In this document: positions 12,612 to 13,529 of the stretch, piece by piece
Numbering within the stretch: the first letter of the stretch is position 1
Layout of the letters: each line of letters opens with the position of its first letter
Source: JBBAGE01 sp041655055
GTDB lineage: Bacteria; Pseudomonadota; Alphaproteobacteria; Rhodobacterales; Rhodobacteraceae
Length of the DNA stretch: 13,529 nt
Assembly (NCBI GenBank): GCA_041655055.1
Contig: JBBAGE010000053.1
Location: 1-13,529, forward strand
Direction of reading: 5' to 3'
Made by a program: the position numbers and the translations under genes
The notes under the pieces: model-generated
The model's database searches: none
What the model was told of the DNA's origin: nothing
What the model saw: the letters and a program-made list of their open reading frames with translations, nothing else

Positions 12612-13529
12612 ATGGTTTCCATAGATACCCTTGATCAGATCACGCGGCGCTTTGAATATATCGAAGCGGCCATGGCCGAAGGCGGCGGCGATATCGCAGC
12701 CCTTGGCCGCGAATATGCCGAATTACGCCCGGTGGTGGCCGAAATCGCCGCCTATCGCCGTGCGCGCGCCGATCTGGCCGAGGCCGAGGCCATGCTGGCC
12801 GATCCCGAATTGCGCGCACTGGCCGAAGAAGAACTGCCCGCCCTTCGCGCGCGTATCCCGCAAATGGAACACAATCTGCGGCTGGCGCTGTTGCCACGCG
12901 ATGCCGCCGATGCGCGTCCGGCGATCATCGAAATCCGCCCCGGCACCGGCGGCGAGGAAGCGGCCCTTTTTGCCGCCGATCTTTTGCGCATGTATCAGCG
13001 TTATGCAGAATTACAGGGCTGGCGGTGTGATATCATCGCTTTGGCGGAAACCGAATTGGGCGGTATCCGCGAAGCCATTGCCAATATCCGGGGCGAAGGC
13101 GCCTTTGCCCGGCTGAAATACGAAAGCGGCGTGCACCGCGTCCAGCGCGTGCCCGAAACCGAATCGGGCGGGCGCATCCATACATCGGCCGCCACCGTGG
13201 CCGTGTTACCCGAAGCCCAAGAGGTCGATCTGCGCATCGATCCCGGTGATATCCGCATCGACACGATGCGTTCCAGCGGGGCAGGGGGCCAGCATGTCAA
13301 CACCACCGATTCGGCGGTGCGCATCACCCATATTCCCACCGGCATCGTCGTCACATCATCCGAGAAATCGCAGCATCGCAACCGCGATATCGCGATGCAG
13401 GTCCTGCGCGCCCGGCTTTATGATGCGGAACGTCAGAAACTGCATGATGAACGATCCGGCATGCGCAAATCGCAGGTGGGTTCGGGCGATCGTTCGGAAC
13501 GCATCCGGACCTATAATTTCCCGCAGGGC
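12612..13529 (+). CDS. prfA: Peptide chain release factor 1, 3' end cut by window
   Basis: Recognises UAA and UAG stop codons on the ribosome and triggers peptide release. 306 residues are present from ATG 12612 to the window end; full-length family members are about 350-360 aa, so roughly 50 residues are missing. Seen: N-terminal helical domain, EIRPGTGGEEAALFA, the RF1-type codon-recognition tripeptide Pro-Glu-Thr (181-183, in RVPETESGGRIHTS), and the catalytic GGQ (225-227) in SSGAGGQHVNTTDSAVR. The P-x-T tripeptide rather than Ser-Pro-Phe separates it from RF2. No strong ribosome site precedes the ATG. It lies 30 bp after the ureohydrolase gene and may be cotranscribed; the gene often next to it, prmC, which methylates the GGQ glutamine, would lie outside the window. 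Confidence 0.96.
   Translation, partial: MVSIDTLDQITRRFEYIEAAMAEGGGDIAALGREYAELRPVVAEIAAYRRARADLAEAEAMLADPELRALAEEELPALRARIPQMEHNLRLALLPRDAADARPAIIEIRPGTGGEEAALFAADLLRMYQRYAELQGWRCDIIALAETELGGIREAIANIRGEGAFARLKYESGVHRVQRVPETESGGRIHTSAATVAVLPEAQEVDLRIDPGDIRIDTMRSSGAGGQHVNTTDSAVRITHIPTGIVVTSSEKSQHRNRDIAMQVLRARLYDAERQKLHDERSGMRKSQVGSGDRSERIRTYNFPQG

Noticed and set aside
1..13529. CRISPR array, insertion sequence, tRNA or rRNA gene, prophage or phage-defence genes
   Set aside because: No regularly spaced repeats, no transposase- or integrase-like protein, no cloverleaf-like stretch in the short intergenic gaps, and every long coding frame is accounted for by a recognisable cellular gene.

Overview
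The window is a gene-dense, GC-rich chromosomal segment that looks alphaproteobacterial, most likely Rhodobacterales (Roseobacter/Rhodobacter-type). This rests on the protein sequences (PGK, PdhA/PdhB and agmatinase read as typical of that order), the order ftsB-like / pdhA / pdhB / pdhC, and the sulfide-linked pmpA-pmpB-persulfide dioxygenase set. I do not assign a genus. There are fourteen protein genes (two cut by the window edges) and no RNA gene, IS element, CRISPR array or non-coding stretch longer than about 200 bp.

Left block, minus strand, 1-5863: central carbon metabolism. Read in the direction of transcription it runs pgk (phosphoglycerate kinase), a DhnA-type class I fructose-bisphosphate aldolase, a small FtsB/DivIC-like division protein, then pdhA, pdhB and the 5' part of pdhC (pyruvate dehydrogenase E1-alpha, E1-beta, E2). 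These enzymes cover steps from triose and hexose phosphates to acetyl-CoA. E1-beta here has no N-terminal lipoyl domain, although many alphaproteobacterial PdhB proteins carry one.

Middle, plus strand, 5995-7045: two overlapping cyclophilin-type peptidyl-prolyl isomerases, one cytoplasmic and one with a signal peptide, ending at a strong intrinsic terminator.

Sulfur block, plus strand, about 7130-9656: an 11-bp-arm inverted repeat resembling a BigR/SqrR operator, then pmpA and pmpB (paired YeeE/YedE sulfur-compound transporter halves), an ETHE1-like persulfide dioxygenase, and a DUF442/TIGR01244 phosphatase-like sulfurtransferase. It reads as a reactive-sulfur import and detoxification unit. 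The repressor and a sulfide:quinone oxidoreductase are not in the window. The two catalytic modules that are fused in the Blh protein of BigR operons are separate genes here, with a terminator-like hairpin between them.

Right block, 9660-13529: a TRAP transporter pair (small and large membrane subunits, minus strand) with no solute-binding subunit, divergent from an agmatinase-family ureohydrolase (plus strand). Their shared 127-bp promoter region holds a perfect 9-bp-arm inverted repeat overlapping a candidate -35 box. The ureohydrolase is followed by prfA (release factor 1), cut by the window end.

The most accessory-looking parts are the sulfur block and the TRAP/agmatinase divergon. I see no wholly unfamiliar system. 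The points most worth following are the operator candidates, the split PDO/sulfurtransferase pair and the domain-reduced PdhB.
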